DNA from: Ensifer sp. MPMI2T
GTDB lineage: Bacteria > Pseudomonadota > Alphaproteobacteria > Rhizobiales > Rhizobiaceae
Direction of reading: 5' to 3'
NCBI RefSeq assembly: GCF_004827385.1
Contig: NZ_SRXN01000012.1
Location: 124,001-188,000 of the forward strand
Length of the DNA stretch: 64,000 nucleotides
Shown: positions 1 to 10,724 of the stretch, in pieces
Layout: every line of letters starts with the position of its first letter
How positions within the stretch are numbered: position 1 is the stretch's first letter
Made by a program: the position numbers and the translations under genes
The notes under the pieces: generated by a model
The model's database searches: none
What the model saw: the letters and a program-made list of their open reading frames with translations, nothing else
What the model was told of the DNA's origin: nothing

Positions 1-1
1 G

Positions 2-3000
2 CTGGCGGCCGGACATCCCCCAGGCGAGATCGCCGCGATCACCTTTACCGAGTTGGCGGCAAGCCAACTTGCCGCGCGAATCAAAGAGACCATCGACGTC
101 CTGCTGGCGGGCGAGGTTCCAACCTTCCTCAAAGCGGTCATACCGCTCGGCCTATCCGAGCAGCAGCGAAGCGCGCTTGTCACGGCCTCCGCGCAACTCG
201 ATGAGCTGACCGCGACGACCATCCACGGATTTTGTCAGGCGATCATTCGCAGCCACGGCGTCCAGGCCGACCTAGATCCCGGCGCTCGCATCGTCGATGC
301 GACCGTCGCTGACAATTTGTTCATGGGCGAACTGTCGGCGTGGTTCGCGCGCCGGCTAGCGGTCGACATGTTTGAGGATGATCCAATCGTCGTCCTGGCG
401 GAGGAAATCCCGCTAGAGGTGGTCGACCTCATCCGCGAACTTGCAATCCTGCGGCGCAAGCACCCCGACGCCCAGCCAATCTCCCCGCCGCGGAACGTCC
501 GACCCGACATCGACTTCGTCCAGGCGGCCGAGGATTTCGAGCGGTGGCGAGCGAGCGTCGGCGACGAGACATGGGCGCAGGAGATCGCACAGGAACTCAG
601 TAGGCTGGCGGCGCGATACCAAGGCTGTTTCGCCGTCGATCCGGATTTTCGGGCGCTGTGGCGGCTTTGCAAGCCAGGCTCTGGCCGGTTGTTCGGACGG
701 AAGGGATTGCAGCTCAAGACATATGACGATGCTGCCCGCGGTTTTGGCGCGCACACGAATGACGTTGGCAACGATTCAGGTCGAGCGCTGTACAAAGCGG
801 TCAACGAGGCATGGAACCGGCTCATTGGCCACATAGCGAGCACACTCGTCTGCTCGCTGTCGGCCTCGCTTGACCAGCTTCTGGAGAGCTATCGCTCCCG
901 CAAGCGCGCGGCGGCAATTTTGGATTTCGATGATCTGCTAATCCACGTTCAGTCCCTCGTGCGCTCCCACGAGGAGGTTCGACAGGCGATCGGGCGGCGC
1001 TATCGGTACGTTTTGGTCGACGAGTTTCAGGACACAGACCGCATTCAGAGTGAGATTCTGTTCTCGATCGCTGCGACGGCCGAACGCCCGACACATTGGG
1101 AGGCCGCGCAGCTGCGGGCTGGAGCACTTTTCCTTGTCGGCGATCCGAAGCAAGCGATCTATCGCTTCCGGGGTGCCGATATCGAGGCCTACGAGCTTTG
1201 CCGCAAACTGATCGAGGACCAGGATGGCGGAGCAGTGATAGAGGTCACGGCCAATTTCCGGTCACAAAGCCCGATCATCCGTCACGTCAACGCATGCTTC
1301 GAACCGGTTTTTGCGAAGCCGTCGCAGCCCCGATATGTCGCTCTTGCCCCGACGCTGTCCGACGCGTTGCAGCCCCTCCCCTGCGTGGCACGCTCCACGA
1401 TCGAGATCGCCACCGACGAGCGCATCTACGCAGACGTCTTCCGGGAAGCCGAAGCCGAACGGGTCGCAGATATCTGCGCCGCGTTGATCGGCAACCTCCC
1501 AATTCTGCGGGCGGGCAACGCGCGCACGCCTCTGCAGGCCGGCGATATTGCACTTCTATCGCCGGGTCATACAGAACTCTGGCGTTACGAACGGGCACTC
1601 GAACAGCGGGGCCTCGCGGTATCGTCGCAAGCCGGCCAGACGTTAATGCGACGGCAGGAAACCCAGGATCTTCTGGCACTGGTGAGGGTTCTGGCGGATT
1701 CATCGGATACGTTTGCCTTTGGCGCACTGATGCGCGGCCCCCTGGTTGGTCTAAGCGAGCAGGAGCTGCTCGACATCACCGCTGCGCTATCCTCAGATGG
1801 GACGGGCCAAACGTTCTTTACGGTGCGGACAGACCCGGAATCAGTGCAGCATCCGTTGGCCAAGGACATTCTCACCGTGCTGCAGAACCTGCGGCGCAAA
1901 GCGTCCATCGTCACTCCGAGCCTGATCCTCGCTGAAGCCATCGAACGCCTGAATGCCCGCGTCATCATTGCGGCGCGCCATGGCAATCGGAACGCGCGGG
2001 CACTCGCCAACTTGGACGCCCTGATCGAGAGAGCGCGCAGCTACGGAGTTGCCGGCTTGCGCGCTTTCGCCCGCGACCTCCAATCTGATTGGGAGCGTAA
2101 GGCCAGGGCGCCGGAGGGCCGAATCGACGCCGCCGAGCATGCGGTCGAGATTGTCACCATCCACAGCGCAAAAGGGCTGGAATGGCCCGTAGTCATTCCG
2201 ATTAATTCAACGACAGAGCTCTACCGGCCCGACCAATTCGTACACAGGCAGTCCGACAACAGCCTGCATTGGATGATCGGGGGCGTTGCGCCACCGGAAC
2301 TGGCTGAGGCTCGCGCCGCGGAAAGTCTTGAGGATGCAAATCAGCGCGAGAGGATATGGTATGTGGCGTGCACTCGAGCACGAAACCTTCTGATCCTTCC
2401 CCATATCCCTCAAGCGTCAAAGGACTCGTGGTTTAGCTCCGTCGACCTTCGTCAGCTTGAAGTCCCCGAACTGGATCTTTCTTCATTCACGCCACTGACA
2501 AGCCGTTCGGGCGCTCCTCAGCCGAACGAGCAATCGGCTGACATTTTTGCGAGAGAACAGCGCAGCGTCGAGGAAAGCGCGCCGCCTCTCGTCTGGCGGA
2601 GGCCGAGCGAACATGACGATGATCGTCCTGGCGACTCTCTTGACGGCGTGATCACCTTGGAGAGCCAAGCGGAGCGTTTCGAAATTGCCGGCGCGGGCGC
2701 TCGGCGTGGGGTGATCCTGCATAAGCTTATGGAGGAACTCCTGACCGGCGAGCTAGCGGATGAACTGGCAGCGAGCATCGCACGGGCCGACTTCCTGCTC
2801 GCTCAGCTAACGCCGGACACAGAAGATGATCGAACCCGGCCCGATCCCAACGAAATGGGGGCGGCCGCGATTCGCGCGCTTGCTCTGCCCGAAATTGCTG
2901 AACTCCGGCCTCTTCTCAAACCAGAGATTCCGGTTTGGGGGACGGATGGAGACGTTCTTGTCGCCGGCCGCGCCGATGCCTTGGCCGTCGGCGACCAGGG

Positions 3001-3181
3001 TGCTGTCGCTGCAATTGACTGGAAATCGGACGTCAACCCCACACTCGCCGTTCGCAAGGCGCACGCGCAACAACTGCGCGATTACCTGTCAGCGACCCAT
3101 GCCGCTCGCGGCGCGATCGTATACGTCACGAGTGGCGAGATTGCGTGGGTCGACGCGGCTCAAACGCCGGTACGCGTTTGA
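2..3181 (+). CDS. AddA/UvrD-like superfamily I helicase with C-terminal PD-(D/E)XK nuclease (5' partial)
   Basis: The frame is open from base 2, so the gene begins outside the window and its Walker A motif is missing. The first visible motif is ITFTE (motif Ia, about 38-52). Then come DEFQDTD (Walker B, about 1018), GDPKQAIYRFRG (about 1140), IHSAKGLEW (about 2160) and VACTRAR (motif VI, about 2363), the UvrD/RecB/AddA series. Near the C-terminus GVILHKLMEELL, GRADALA and DWKSD (3017-3031) match the RecB/AddA nuclease domain. Known role of the family: ATP-driven unwinding and resection of DNA ends. A TTG at 53 is a possible internal start but would cut off motif Ia. A nuclease-like gene follows 29 bases later. 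It could be a housekeeping AddA or part of a defence system; the upstream neighbour would decide. Confidence 0.85.
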   Translation: MAAGHPPGEIAAITFTELAASQLAARIKETIDVLLAGEVPTFLKAVIPLGLSEQQRSALVTASAQLDELTATTIHGFCQAIIRSHGVQADLDPGARIVDATVADNLFMGELSAWFARRLAVDMFEDDPIVVLAEEIPLEVVDLIRELAILRRKHPDAQPISPPRNVRPDIDFVQAAEDFERWRASVGDETWAQEIAQELSRLAARYQGCFAVDPDFRALWRLCKPGSGRLFGRKGLQLKTYDDAARGFGAHTNDVGNDSGRALYKAVNEAWNRLIGHIASTLVCSLSASLDQLLESYRSRKRAAAILDFDDLLIHVQSLVRSHEEVRQAIGRRYRYVLVDEFQDTDRIQSEILFSIAATAERPTHWEAAQLRAGALFLVGDPKQAIYRFRGADIEAYELCRKLIEDQDGGAVIEVTANFRSQSPIIRHVNACFEPVFAKPSQPRYVALAPTLSDALQPLPCVARSTIEIATDERIYADVFREAEAERVADICAALIGNLPILRAGNARTPLQAGDIALLSPGHTELWRYERALEQRGLAVSSQAGQTLMRRQETQDLLALVRVLADSSDTFAFGALMRGPLVGLSEQELLDITAALSSDGTGQTFFTVRTDPESVQHPLAKDILTVLQNLRRKASIVTPSLILAEAIERLNARVIIAARHGNRNARALANLDALIERARSYGVAGLRAFARDLQSDWERKARAPEGRIDAAEHAVEIVTIHSAKGLEWPVVIPINSTTELYRPDQFVHRQSDNSLHWMIGGVAPPELAEARAAESLEDANQRERIWYVACTRARNLLILPHIPQASKDSWFSSVDLRQLEVPELDLSSFTPLTSRSGAPQPNEQSADIFAREQRSVEESAPPLVWRRPSEHDDDRPGDSLDGVITLESQAERFEIAGAGARRGVILHKLMEELLTGELADELAASIARADFLLAQLTPDTEDDRTRPDPNEMGAAAIRALALPEIAELRPLLKPEIPVWGTDGDVLVAGRADALAVGDQGAVAAIDWKSDVNPTLAVRKAHAQQLRDYLSATHAARGAIVYVTSGEIAWVDAAQTPVRV

Positions 3182-3210
3182 CGACCGAGGGTTCAGGCTG
3201 AAGGAGCTAA

Positions 3211-4794
3211 ATGGAAAGCGAGTTAGATCCCGATCGCATTGGCCGCATCGGCGAACGGCAGTTCGAGGTGCTCTGCGAGCGCGCAGGCCTCTATTGCAAC
3301 AAGAGCGCCGTCGACGTCATGGGCTGGGATTTCATCGTAGAGTTCCCGATGGCGCCGGCTGGCCAAACGATCCCTCTCGATCAACGCCCGACCAATGCCG
3401 CGCGGGTTCAGTTGAAGTCGACGCTCGGCCGTGCCGGAAATCGTATCCGCCTCAGCCTGTCCGCCATCGATCGCCTGGCCAAGGACCCTCGGCCGGCGCT
3501 CATCATCGTGTTGCGCCTGCGAGCGGACGGCGAACTTCAGTCCGCTTATCTCGTCCACCTTATCGGGAATGAGCTCGGGCGCGTTCTAAGGCGATTGCGA
3601 GTCGCGGATGCCCGCAAAGCTCACGATATCAACCGCGCCGATATCAGCTACGACTATGAGAAAGTCGGGGTGCGCTTCGAGCCCACCCCCGCCGGCCTAT
3701 TGGCAGCCCTGAGTGCGGCCTGCGGGCAAAATCCAGGCGCCTACACTATCGAGAAGCAACGGCAGCTCGCCGAACTTGGCTATGAGAACGGCCAATTCGA
3801 GGCCGAAGCGCTCATCCAGATCGAGGGCCCTGAGCATTTCAGCAATCTGTTGCTCGGTCTCGCGCCCCTGAAGCCGCACCGACTTCGCGTGTTCGACAGC
3901 CGGTTCGGCATACGTCTTCCCTATCAAGGCACGCTGTTCGACGACCTCGAGGAGTTGCGTCTTACGCCGCCTACACTGGGCCCATGCGAGATTTCGGTCC
4001 GCGGACCCGGCTTCGGACAAGCGGCCCGGTTCGACGGCGAAATGTTCATCGGCCCGCCGATGGCGGAGCCTCATAGAGCTGAGCTTCTCGTTCGCACCTC
4101 CGACTTCATCATCCGGCTGACACCACCGGCGCTTAAGTTCGAAAGCGTCGGCTCGATCGATGACATGGAGCATACCCTGGAGGAGTGGGCGGAGTTGCTT
4201 CGCGCACTCATGCTCATGGCAACCGGGCGAGCGACGCTGACGATCGCCGGGAACGACCGGATCCCGTCGATTACCTTCCCGGTCGATCAGCCCGTCACCG
4301 GACCGTATCTCGAGGAGCTGCCGCTCCTCTCCGAATTTGTGGACGGATGGTTGCGCCTGCTCACCAACGCAGGCCTTCGCTCTACCGCTAGATTCAAGTT
4401 CGATGCGTTCTGGGAGGCTAATGAAGCACGGATGGCCGTGGATATCCTGCTTAAGCCGAAATCTGAGGCTCGCTTCGAGTTCCAGACCCTTGAGATCGAA
4501 GAATCGTCGCCGCCGCCCGAAGGCCTGTATTTCAACAGTACGTCGTTTGTCGACATCAGCATAACCTTCAGCGCGAAGGTGTTCTTCGAGAAGACCGATG
4601 ATCCGGAATGGCGGTATCGGTCGACTGGCTTCGAAGCTCTCGATGTTCGCCCGAAGGTCGACGACCTTGAAGAATACGGGATGGACCAGGCGACGGCCTC
4701 CGATCTGAAGCTCATCATCGATCCCAGGAACATCACATTGGCGCCTCGCAGAGAGGCTGCCGGCGATCCGGATACTTCCGCTCGCCAGGAGTGA
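3211..4794 (+). CDS. Uncharacterised protein with N-terminal DUF4365-like nuclease fold
   Basis: 527 aa. The first 130 residues carry IGERQFE, GWDFIVEF and VQLKS, the spaced E, D and QxK pattern of the DUF4365 branch of restriction-endonuclease-like proteins. The remaining 390 residues are acidic, soluble-looking and not recognised. The gene starts 29 bases after the helicase, behind AAGGAG (3200-3205), and is probably co-transcribed with it. I infer a DNA-cutting or DNA-binding partner for the helicase. The domain call rests on motif spacing only, and the C-terminal function is unknown. Confidence 0.6.
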   Translation: MESELDPDRIGRIGERQFEVLCERAGLYCNKSAVDVMGWDFIVEFPMAPAGQTIPLDQRPTNAARVQLKSTLGRAGNRIRLSLSAIDRLAKDPRPALIIVLRLRADGELQSAYLVHLIGNELGRVLRRLRVADARKAHDINRADISYDYEKVGVRFEPTPAGLLAALSAACGQNPGAYTIEKQRQLAELGYENGQFEAEALIQIEGPEHFSNLLLGLAPLKPHRLRVFDSRFGIRLPYQGTLFDDLEELRLTPPTLGPCEISVRGPGFGQAARFDGEMFIGPPMAEPHRAELLVRTSDFIIRLTPPALKFESVGSIDDMEHTLEEWAELLRALMLMATGRATLTIAGNDRIPSITFPVDQPVTGPYLEELPLLSEFVDGWLRLLTNAGLRSTARFKFDAFWEANEARMAVDILLKPKSEARFEFQTLEIEESSPPPEGLYFNSTSFVDISITFSAKVFFEKTDDPEWRYRSTGFEALDVRPKVDDLEEYGMDQATASDLKLIIDPRNITLAPRREAAGDPDTSARQE

Positions 4795-4875
4795 GCAGCC
4801 GCAATTCCATGCCCCTTCCCCGAGGGGGCGCATGGGGAGGACCGAATCCGGCTTGACTCTCCGCCGCGAAAGTTA

Positions 4876-4890
4876 GAACAAATAGAGAAC
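4876..4890 (+). promoter_or_regulatory. LexA box upstream of imuA
   Basis: GAAC at 4876-4879 and GAAC at 4887-4890 with exactly seven bases between give the direct-repeat LexA operator known in Alphaproteobacteria. A plausible -35 (TTGACT, 4853-4858) lies upstream, so the box would overlap the -10 region. It sits 38 bases before the imuA start, the expected place for SOS repression of the mutasome operon. Confidence 0.85.
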
Positions 4891-4927
4891 ACGATGCTGA
4901 ACCCGTCCCCGGAGGTCAACGAGGAAT

Positions 4928-5680
4928 TTGCGGCCCGAGCCCGCCATAGAGTCATTGCGCGCGCAGATCGAGAAGATCGAAGGCAGAGGCCGGCGCGTGA
5001 AATCGGTGCTTCCCTTCGGGATCACCGAGGTCGACCTGCGGCTGCCCGGCGGGGGGCTGACGCTCGGCGCACTCCACGAGGTCGCCGGAGGCGGTAACGG
5101 CGCCGTCGACGGCGCGGCTGCGGCTCTCTTTGTCGCAGGGATCGCGGCGCGAACTAGGGGCAAGGTTCTCTGGGTTATCACCCGGCCTGATCTCTTCGCC
5201 CCCGCGCTGGCGCAGGCGGGCCTGCCGCCCGACCGCGTGATCTACGTCGAGGCTGGCAACGATAAGACCGTGCTTGCCTGTCTGGAGGAAGGCCTGCGCC
5301 ATGGCGGCCTTGGCGCTGCCGTCGGCGAAGTCGCGCGGCTCGACATGACCGCTTCACGGCGACTCCAGCTTTGCGCTGAAGACAGCGGCACGATCGGCAT
5401 CGCGTTGCGGCGCTGGCGCCGACAAACCGAGGCGTCCGATTTCGGCCAGCCGACGGCCGCCGCCACGAGATGGCGGGTGTCGGTCATTCCTTCGGCGACC
5501 CTGCCGGTGCCTGGCGTGGGCCGCCACCGCTGGCTCCTGGAACTCATCCGCGCCCGTGCAGGCGAAAGTGCAGATTTTGAAGTGGAGGCGTGTGATGACT
5601 CGGGTCGTCTCGCTCTTCCTGCCGAGCTGGTCCACCGACCGGCTGCGGCGGAAGGCCGGCGACGCGGCGCCTCCGACTGA
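4928..5680 (+). CDS. imuA: ImuA, RecA-like SOS mutagenesis factor
   Basis: 250 aa, first gene of the imuA-imuB-dnaE2 operon. It opens with AIESLRAQIEKIEG and continues with LPFGITEVDLRLPGGGLTLG and LHEVAG, the usual N-terminus of the ImuA/SulA-like RecA-fold family. RLDMTASRRLQLCAEDSG is also typical. Known role: accessory factor of the error-prone ImuB-DnaE2 polymerase in damage-induced mutagenesis. The start used is TTG at 4928, with GAGGAA just upstream; no in-frame ATG gives a better N-terminus. The 3' end overlaps imuB by 86 bases. Confidence 0.88.
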   Translation: MRPEPAIESLRAQIEKIEGRGRRVKSVLPFGITEVDLRLPGGGLTLGALHEVAGGGNGAVDGAAAALFVAGIAARTRGKVLWVITRPDLFAPALAQAGLPPDRVIYVEAGNDKTVLACLEEGLRHGGLGAAVGEVARLDMTASRRLQLCAEDSGTIGIALRRWRRQTEASDFGQPTAAATRWRVSVIPSATLPVPGVGRHRWLLELIRARAGESADFEVEACDDSGRLALPAELVHRPAAAEGRRRGASD

Positions 5681-7118
5681 GGCGCCGCTCGCCCTGATAG
5701 GCCGTGACGGGAGAAAGCAGGTGGTGCTGGCAGTCGACGCCGCGGCCCAAGCCGCTGGCGTGCGCGTCGGGATGCCCGCGACAAAGGCCCGGGTTCTCGT
5801 TCAAAAGCTTGTGGTCCAAGATCACGACGCGGCGGCTGACGCCCAAGCCCTCGATCGTCTCGCCCTTTGGACGCTCCAACGCTACGCACCGATCGTAGCG
5901 GCAGATGTTCCGGACGGCCTGGTGATTGATTCCACCGGCGCGGATCATCTCCATGGCGGCGAGGACGCCATGCTCAGCGGCCTGGTCGAGCGACTGTCCG
6001 CCTCGGGCATCCGCGCCCGCGCTGCGATCGCCGACACCTGGGGCGCCGCGCACGCCTTGGCGCGCTACGCCGCCAAGCCCATTGTGATCGCGCCACCCCG
6101 CCACGGCAGCTCCGTCCTTGCCGGTCTGCCGCTGCCGGCGCTTCGCCTTCCGGCCGACATGATCGCAGCTCTTCATGTTCTCGGTTTCGAACGCCTCGGC
6201 GATCTTCTTGAGCAGCCCCGCGCTCCCCTCACCCTGCGGTTCGGGCCGCAGCTCGGTCGCCGTCTCGACCAGGCGTTGGGCCTTCTCAGCGAGCCCATCG
6301 ATCCGATCCGTCCCGACGAGCTAATTGAGGTGAAACGCAATTTCGCGGAGCCCATCGGCGCGACCGAGACCATCGCCCGCTATATCGGCAAGCTGGTTGT
6401 CCAGCTCTGCGCCGAGCTGGAGGCCAAGGGCCTCGGCGCAAAGCGGCTCGACCTCATCTGCCACCGGGTCGATAATCGCCTGCAGGCCGTCCGTGTGGGC
6501 ACCGCCATGCCTGTGCGTGACGTCAAGCGGCTCACCCGGCTCCTCACCGACAAGATCGAGACGATCGAGCCTGGCTTCGGCATCGAGATCCTCAGCCTGA
6601 CGGCGACGCTGGCCGAGCCGCTCTCGGAGAAGCAAACCCTCACAGCCCTGGTCGACGATGGCTTGCCGGACGTCTCGGATCTGGTCGACACGCTGATCAA
6701 CCGCGTCGGGGAGAGCTGTCTCTACCGCGCGGCGCCGGTCGCCACCGAGGTGCCCGAGCGCTCGGTGCGACGGATTCCGCCCATGGCGCCGGAGACCGGC
6801 GCGACCTGGCCCGGTCACTGGCCACGCCCGTCGCGCCTCTTGGCATCCCCGGAGCCGATCGAGACGATGGCGCTTCTGCCCGATCACCCGCCCGTCGCCT
6901 TCACTTGGCGGGGCATCCGCCGCCGCGTCCGTCAGGCCGACGGGCCCGAACGCATCCGCGGCGAATGGTGGCGACGCGATTCCGAGCTGACCGCCGTCCG
7001 CGACTATTTCCGGGTCGAGGATGACGCTGGCGAACGCTACTGGATCTTCCGCTCCGGCGACGGCGAGGACCCCAACACGGGGTCGCAGCGTTGGTTTCTC
7101 CACGGGGTGTTCGGATGA
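5595..7118 (+). CDS. imuB: ImuB, Y-family polymerase-like protein
   Basis: 507 aa. The start is ATG 5595 behind GGAGG (5584-5588); the N-terminus [19 protein letters not shown] is typical of ImuB. The protein has the Y-family layout (palm, little finger, long C-terminal tail) but I do not see the catalytic carboxylates of active DinB polymerases, as is known for ImuB. Known role: adaptor linking DnaE2 and ImuA to the sliding clamp. The stop overlaps the dnaE2 start as ATGA (7115-7118), so the two are translationally coupled. Confidence 0.9.
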   Translation: MTRVVSLFLPSWSTDRLRRKAGDAAPPTEAPLALIGRDGRKQVVLAVDAAAQAAGVRVGMPATKARVLVQKLVVQDHDAAADAQALDRLALWTLQRYAPIVAADVPDGLVIDSTGADHLHGGEDAMLSGLVERLSASGIRARAAIADTWGAAHALARYAAKPIVIAPPRHGSSVLAGLPLPALRLPADMIAALHVLGFERLGDLLEQPRAPLTLRFGPQLGRRLDQALGLLSEPIDPIRPDELIEVKRNFAEPIGATETIARYIGKLVVQLCAELEAKGLGAKRLDLICHRVDNRLQAVRVGTAMPVRDVKRLTRLLTDKIETIEPGFGIEILSLTATLAEPLSEKQTLTALVDDGLPDVSDLVDTLINRVGESCLYRAAPVATEVPERSVRRIPPMAPETGATWPGHWPRPSRLLASPEPIETMALLPDHPPVAFTWRGIRRRVRQADGPERIRGEWWRRDSELTAVRDYFRVEDDAGERYWIFRSGDGEDPNTGSQRWFLHGVFG

Positions 7119-10100
7119 CCGGCCCCCGCTACGCCGAGCTTCAGGTCACCTCCCATTTCTCGTTCCTGCGAGGTGCCTCATCCTGCGAGGAATTATTCGC
7201 CCAGGCCGCGATCCAGGGCATCGAGGCAGTCGCCGTCGTCGATCGCAACTCGCTCGCCGGTATCGTGCGCGCCTTCGAGGCGGCGAAGACGACCGGCGTT
7301 CGGCTTATAGTCGGCTGTCGTCTCGATCTCGCCGACGGCGCCTCGATCCTGGTCTATCCGACCGATCGCGCCGCCTATGGCCGGCTTTGCCGGTTGCTCT
7401 CCCTCGGCAAGAAGCGCGGCGGCAAGGCGAAGTGCATCCTCGAATGGGCAGATGTCGCCGCGTACAGCGACGGCCTGATCGGCGTTCTCGTTCCCGATGA
7501 GGCCGATGAAACCTGCGGCTTGCGCCTGCGCCGGCTGCGTGATGCGTTCGACGACCGGGCCTACCTCGCGCTGACGCTGCGCCGCCGGCCGAACGATCAG
7601 CTCCGCGTCCACGAGCTGTCGAACATGGCCGCGCAGATGCGCGTGCCGACGGTCGCCACCAACGACGTGCTCTACCACGCACCTGACCGCCGCATTCTGC
7701 AGGACGTAGTGACCTGCATCCGCCACGGCATCACGATCGATGAGCTGGGCGACCGGCGTGAGTTCGGCGACCGTTACCTGAAGCCGCCGGAGGAAATGTA
7801 CCGGCTGTTTCCCCGCAATCCCGAGGCCGTCGCTCGCACGATCGAGATCGCGGCGCGCTGCCGCTTCGACCTCAAGGAGTTGGCCTACCAGTATCCGGAG
7901 GAGCGCGACGATCCGACGCTCACCCCGCAGGAGACGCTGGAGAAACTCACCTGGGAGGGCGCGGAAGCGCGCTACCCCGAGGGCGTCCCGGACAGCGTGC
8001 GGGCGTCGCTGCAGCACGAGCTCCGCCTGATCGAGAAGCTGCAATATGCGCCGTACTTCCTGACGGTGAACAGCATCGTCCGCTTCGCACGCTCGAAGGA
8101 CATCCTCTGCCAGGGGCGCGGCTCGGCCGCCAATTCCGCGGTCTGCTACGTGCTCGGCATCACCTCGATCGATCCCGGTCGCAACGACCTTCTGTTCGAG
8201 AGGTTCGTGAGTGAGGAACGGCGAGAGCCACCCGACATCGATGTCGATTTCGAACACGAACGCCGCGAGATCGTCATGCAGTGGGTTTTCGACACCTACG
8301 GCCGCGACCGCGCTGCGCTCTGCTCGACCGTCATCCGCTATCGCACCAAGGGCGCTGTGCGTGACGTCGGCAAGGCGCTCGGCTTGACCGAGGATCTGAT
8401 CAAGACGCTCTCGGGCCAGGTCTGGGGCTGGTCGGAAGGCGTCGAGGACAAGCACGTCGAAGCGCTCAACCTCAATCTTGGCGACCGACGCCTGTGCCTG
8501 GCGCTCGATCTCGCGCGCCAGCTCATGGGCGCGCCCCGCCATCTGTCGCAACATCCTGGTGGATTTGTCCTGACGCACGACCGGCTCGACGAACTGGTGC
8601 CGATCGAGCCCGCCGCGATGGTGGATCGCCAGGTGATCGAATGGGACAAAGACGACATCGACGCCTTGCGCTTCATGAAGGTCGACGTTTTGGCCTTGGG
8701 GATGTTGAGCTGCATGAAGCGCGGCCTCGACATGCTCGCCGACCACAAGGGCATCAACCTCGACCTCGCGACGATCCCGGCCGAGGATCCACGCACCTAT
8801 GCGATGATCAGGCGGGCCGACACGCTCGGAACCTTCCAGATCGAGTCCCGGGCGCAGATGTCAATGCTGCCGAGGCTGAAACCGCGGACCTTCTATGACC
8901 TCGTAGTGCAGGTCGCGATCGTCAGGCCCGGACCGATCCAGGGAGACATGGTGCATCCATATCTGCGCCGGCGCGAAGGCCTGGAGCCCGTAGTCTTTCC
9001 GAAGCCTGAGTTGGAAAAGGTGCTGGGCAAGACCTTGGGTGTACCGCTCTTTCAGGAGCAGGCCATGCGCGTCGCTATCGAGTGCGCGGGCTTCACCCCG
9101 GGCGAAGCCGACATGCTGCGCAAGTCGATGGCCACCTTCAAGTTCACTGGCGGCGTCTCCAGCTTCAAGGAGAAGCTGATCAAGGGGATGGTCGACAACG
9201 GCTATGAGCGCGACTTCGCGGAGGCGACGTTCAAGCAACTCGAAGGCTTCGGCTCTTACGGATTTCCGGAATCGCACGCAGCCTCTTTTGCCCTGATCGC
9301 CTACGCCAGTGCCTGGCTGAAATGCTGGCATCCCGACGTCTTCTGCGCGGCGCTGCTCAACGCTCAGCCCATGGGCTTCTATGCCCCGGCGCAGATCGTC
9401 CGCGACGCATTGGAGCATGGCGTCGAGATTCGGCCCGTCTGCGCCAATGCCTCCCGCTGGGACTGCACGCTGGAGGCAACGAACGATGACAGCCGCTTTG
9501 CCGTTCGCCTCGGGCTGCGCATGGTTAAAGGTCTCGCCAACGCGCACGGAGCTGCGATCGTCGGCGCGCGGGCCGATCAGCCCTTCGCCTCGATCGACGA
9601 TCTCTGGCGTCGCGCAGGCGTGCCATCCGCCGCCTTGGTCCAGCTCGCGGAGGCCGATGCCTTCCGCCCCGCGCTGGGGCTCGCCCGCCGCGAGGCGCTG
9701 TGGGCGATCAAGGCGCTGCGTGACGAGCCGCTCCCGCTGTTCGCGGCCGCATCCGCCCGCGAGGCGGAGATCGTTCCCGAGGTGAACGAGCCCCGCATCG
9801 AACTGCGGCCGATGACGGCGGGCAGCGAGGTGGTCGAGGATTACGGGCATGTCGGGCTGACGCTTCGGTCCCATCCCTTGAGCTTCCTCCGGGAGGATCT
9901 CCGTCGTCGGCGGATCGTCTCCTGTGCGGAGGCCATGGAGACCCGTGACGGGCGCTGGCTCGAGGCGGCGGGCATCGTCCTCGTCCGCCAGCGCCCGGGC
10001 AGCGCCAAGGGCGTGATGTTCATCACCCTGGAAGATGAGACGGGTATCGCCAATCTCGTGGTCTGGGCAAAGGTGTTCGAGGCGAACCGCCGCGCCGTCC

Positions 10101-10381
10101 TGTCGGCCAGCATGATGGCGGTGCGCGGCCGCATCCAGCGCGAGGGCGATGTCGTCCACCTGGTCGCTCAACGCATCACCGATCTCTCGGCCGATCTCGC
10201 CAGCGTCGGCAGCCGCGACGCGGCGTTCCCGCTGCCCCACGGCCGCGGCGATCAGGTCCGCAACGGCGGCGCCGGTCCCGATCCGCGCGAGCTGCCGCCC
10301 AAGGGGCTGAGGACGCGGGACATCTACATTCAGGACCTGCACATCGACACGATCAAGGTGAAGAGCCGGAATTTTCATTGA
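7115..10381 (+). CDS. dnaE2: DnaE2, error-prone DNA polymerase III alpha-type subunit
   Basis: 1088 aa. The start at ATG 7115 overlaps the imuB stop. The N-terminal PHP domain is seen in [18 protein letters not shown]. The C-family polymerase core shows [16 protein letters not shown] and [13 protein letters not shown], with the catalytic aspartates near base 8230. The C-terminus carries an OB-fold region ([12 protein letters not shown]) and ends NFH, as DnaE2 proteins often do. Length fits the family. Known role: SOS-induced translesion synthesis together with ImuB. Expression should follow the LexA box at 4876. Confidence 0.93.
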   Translation: MTGPRYAELQVTSHFSFLRGASSCEELFAQAAIQGIEAVAVVDRNSLAGIVRAFEAAKTTGVRLIVGCRLDLADGASILVYPTDRAAYGRLCRLLSLGKKRGGKAKCILEWADVAAYSDGLIGVLVPDEADETCGLRLRRLRDAFDDRAYLALTLRRRPNDQLRVHELSNMAAQMRVPTVATNDVLYHAPDRRILQDVVTCIRHGITIDELGDRREFGDRYLKPPEEMYRLFPRNPEAVARTIEIAARCRFDLKELAYQYPEERDDPTLTPQETLEKLTWEGAEARYPEGVPDSVRASLQHELRLIEKLQYAPYFLTVNSIVRFARSKDILCQGRGSAANSAVCYVLGITSIDPGRNDLLFERFVSEERREPPDIDVDFEHERREIVMQWVFDTYGRDRAALCSTVIRYRTKGAVRDVGKALGLTEDLIKTLSGQVWGWSEGVEDKHVEALNLNLGDRRLCLALDLARQLMGAPRHLSQHPGGFVLTHDRLDELVPIEPAAMVDRQVIEWDKDDIDALRFMKVDVLALGMLSCMKRGLDMLADHKGINLDLATIPAEDPRTYAMIRRADTLGTFQIESRAQMSMLPRLKPRTFYDLVVQVAIVRPGPIQGDMVHPYLRRREGLEPVVFPKPELEKVLGKTLGVPLFQEQAMRVAIECAGFTPGEADMLRKSMATFKFTGGVSSFKEKLIKGMVDNGYERDFAEATFKQLEGFGSYGFPESHAASFALIAYASAWLKCWHPDVFCAALLNAQPMGFYAPAQIVRDALEHGVEIRPVCANASRWDCTLEATNDDSRFAVRLGLRMVKGLANAHGAAIVGARADQPFASIDDLWRRAGVPSAALVQLAEADAFRPALGLARREALWAIKALRDEPLPLFAAASAREAEIVPEVNEPRIELRPMTAGSEVVEDYGHVGLTLRSHPLSFLREDLRRRRIVSCAEAMETRDGRWLEAAGIVLVRQRPGSAKGVMFITLEDETGIANLVVWAKVFEANRRAVLSASMMAVRGRIQREGDVVHLVAQRITDLSADLASVGSRDAAFPLPHGRGDQVRNGGAGPDPRELPPKGLRTRDIYIQDLHIDTIKVKSRNFH

Positions 10382-10445
10382 GGAAGATCGGCCCTATTTT
10401 CGCCTTTTTTGTTTTACACTAATTCCTCCTCAATTCCGGAATGGG

Positions 10446-10724
10446 ATGATGCCGCTCAATCTTTCAAACAGCGCCGCCCTCGGGCGAACCTATGCCGCTG
10501 CGCGGATGATGGCGGGCCTCGACCAGGCAACGCTGGCCGATCGAGCCGGGATCTCGGCAGGCACGGTCAGCAACGTCGAGCGGGGTCGCGATTCCAAGGC
10601 CGACACGCTGAGGGCCATCCGTCGCGCACTCTCGCAGGAAGGCGTGCTCATTGCCTTCAGCCGGAACAATGGTCTGGCGAGCGTCTCGATCGCGTTCGCT
10701 AGCGATGACGAGGAGGACGAGTGA
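10446..10724 (+). CDS. XRE-family helix-turn-helix regulator
   Basis: 92 aa. The HTH reads DQATLADRAGISAGTVSNVE followed by RGRDSKADTLRAI, the Cro/C1 pattern; the tail is acidic (DDEEDE). It is the first gene of a five-gene, tightly spaced operon reaching 13528. Its stop overlaps the ATG of the next gene. ATG at 10446 or 10449 may be the start; the ribosome site is weak. Likely the autoregulator of the operon. Small XRE proteins of this kind often serve toxin-antitoxin or defence loci, but no toxin is recognised here. Confidence 0.8.
   Translation: MMPLNLSNSAALGRTYAAARMMAGLDQATLADRAGISAGTVSNVERGRDSKADTLRAIRRALSQEGVLIAFSRNNGLASVSIAFASDDEEDE

Noticed and set aside
7193-10378. Two long minus-strand frames (517 and 505 codons)
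   Set aside because: Shadows of dnaE2.
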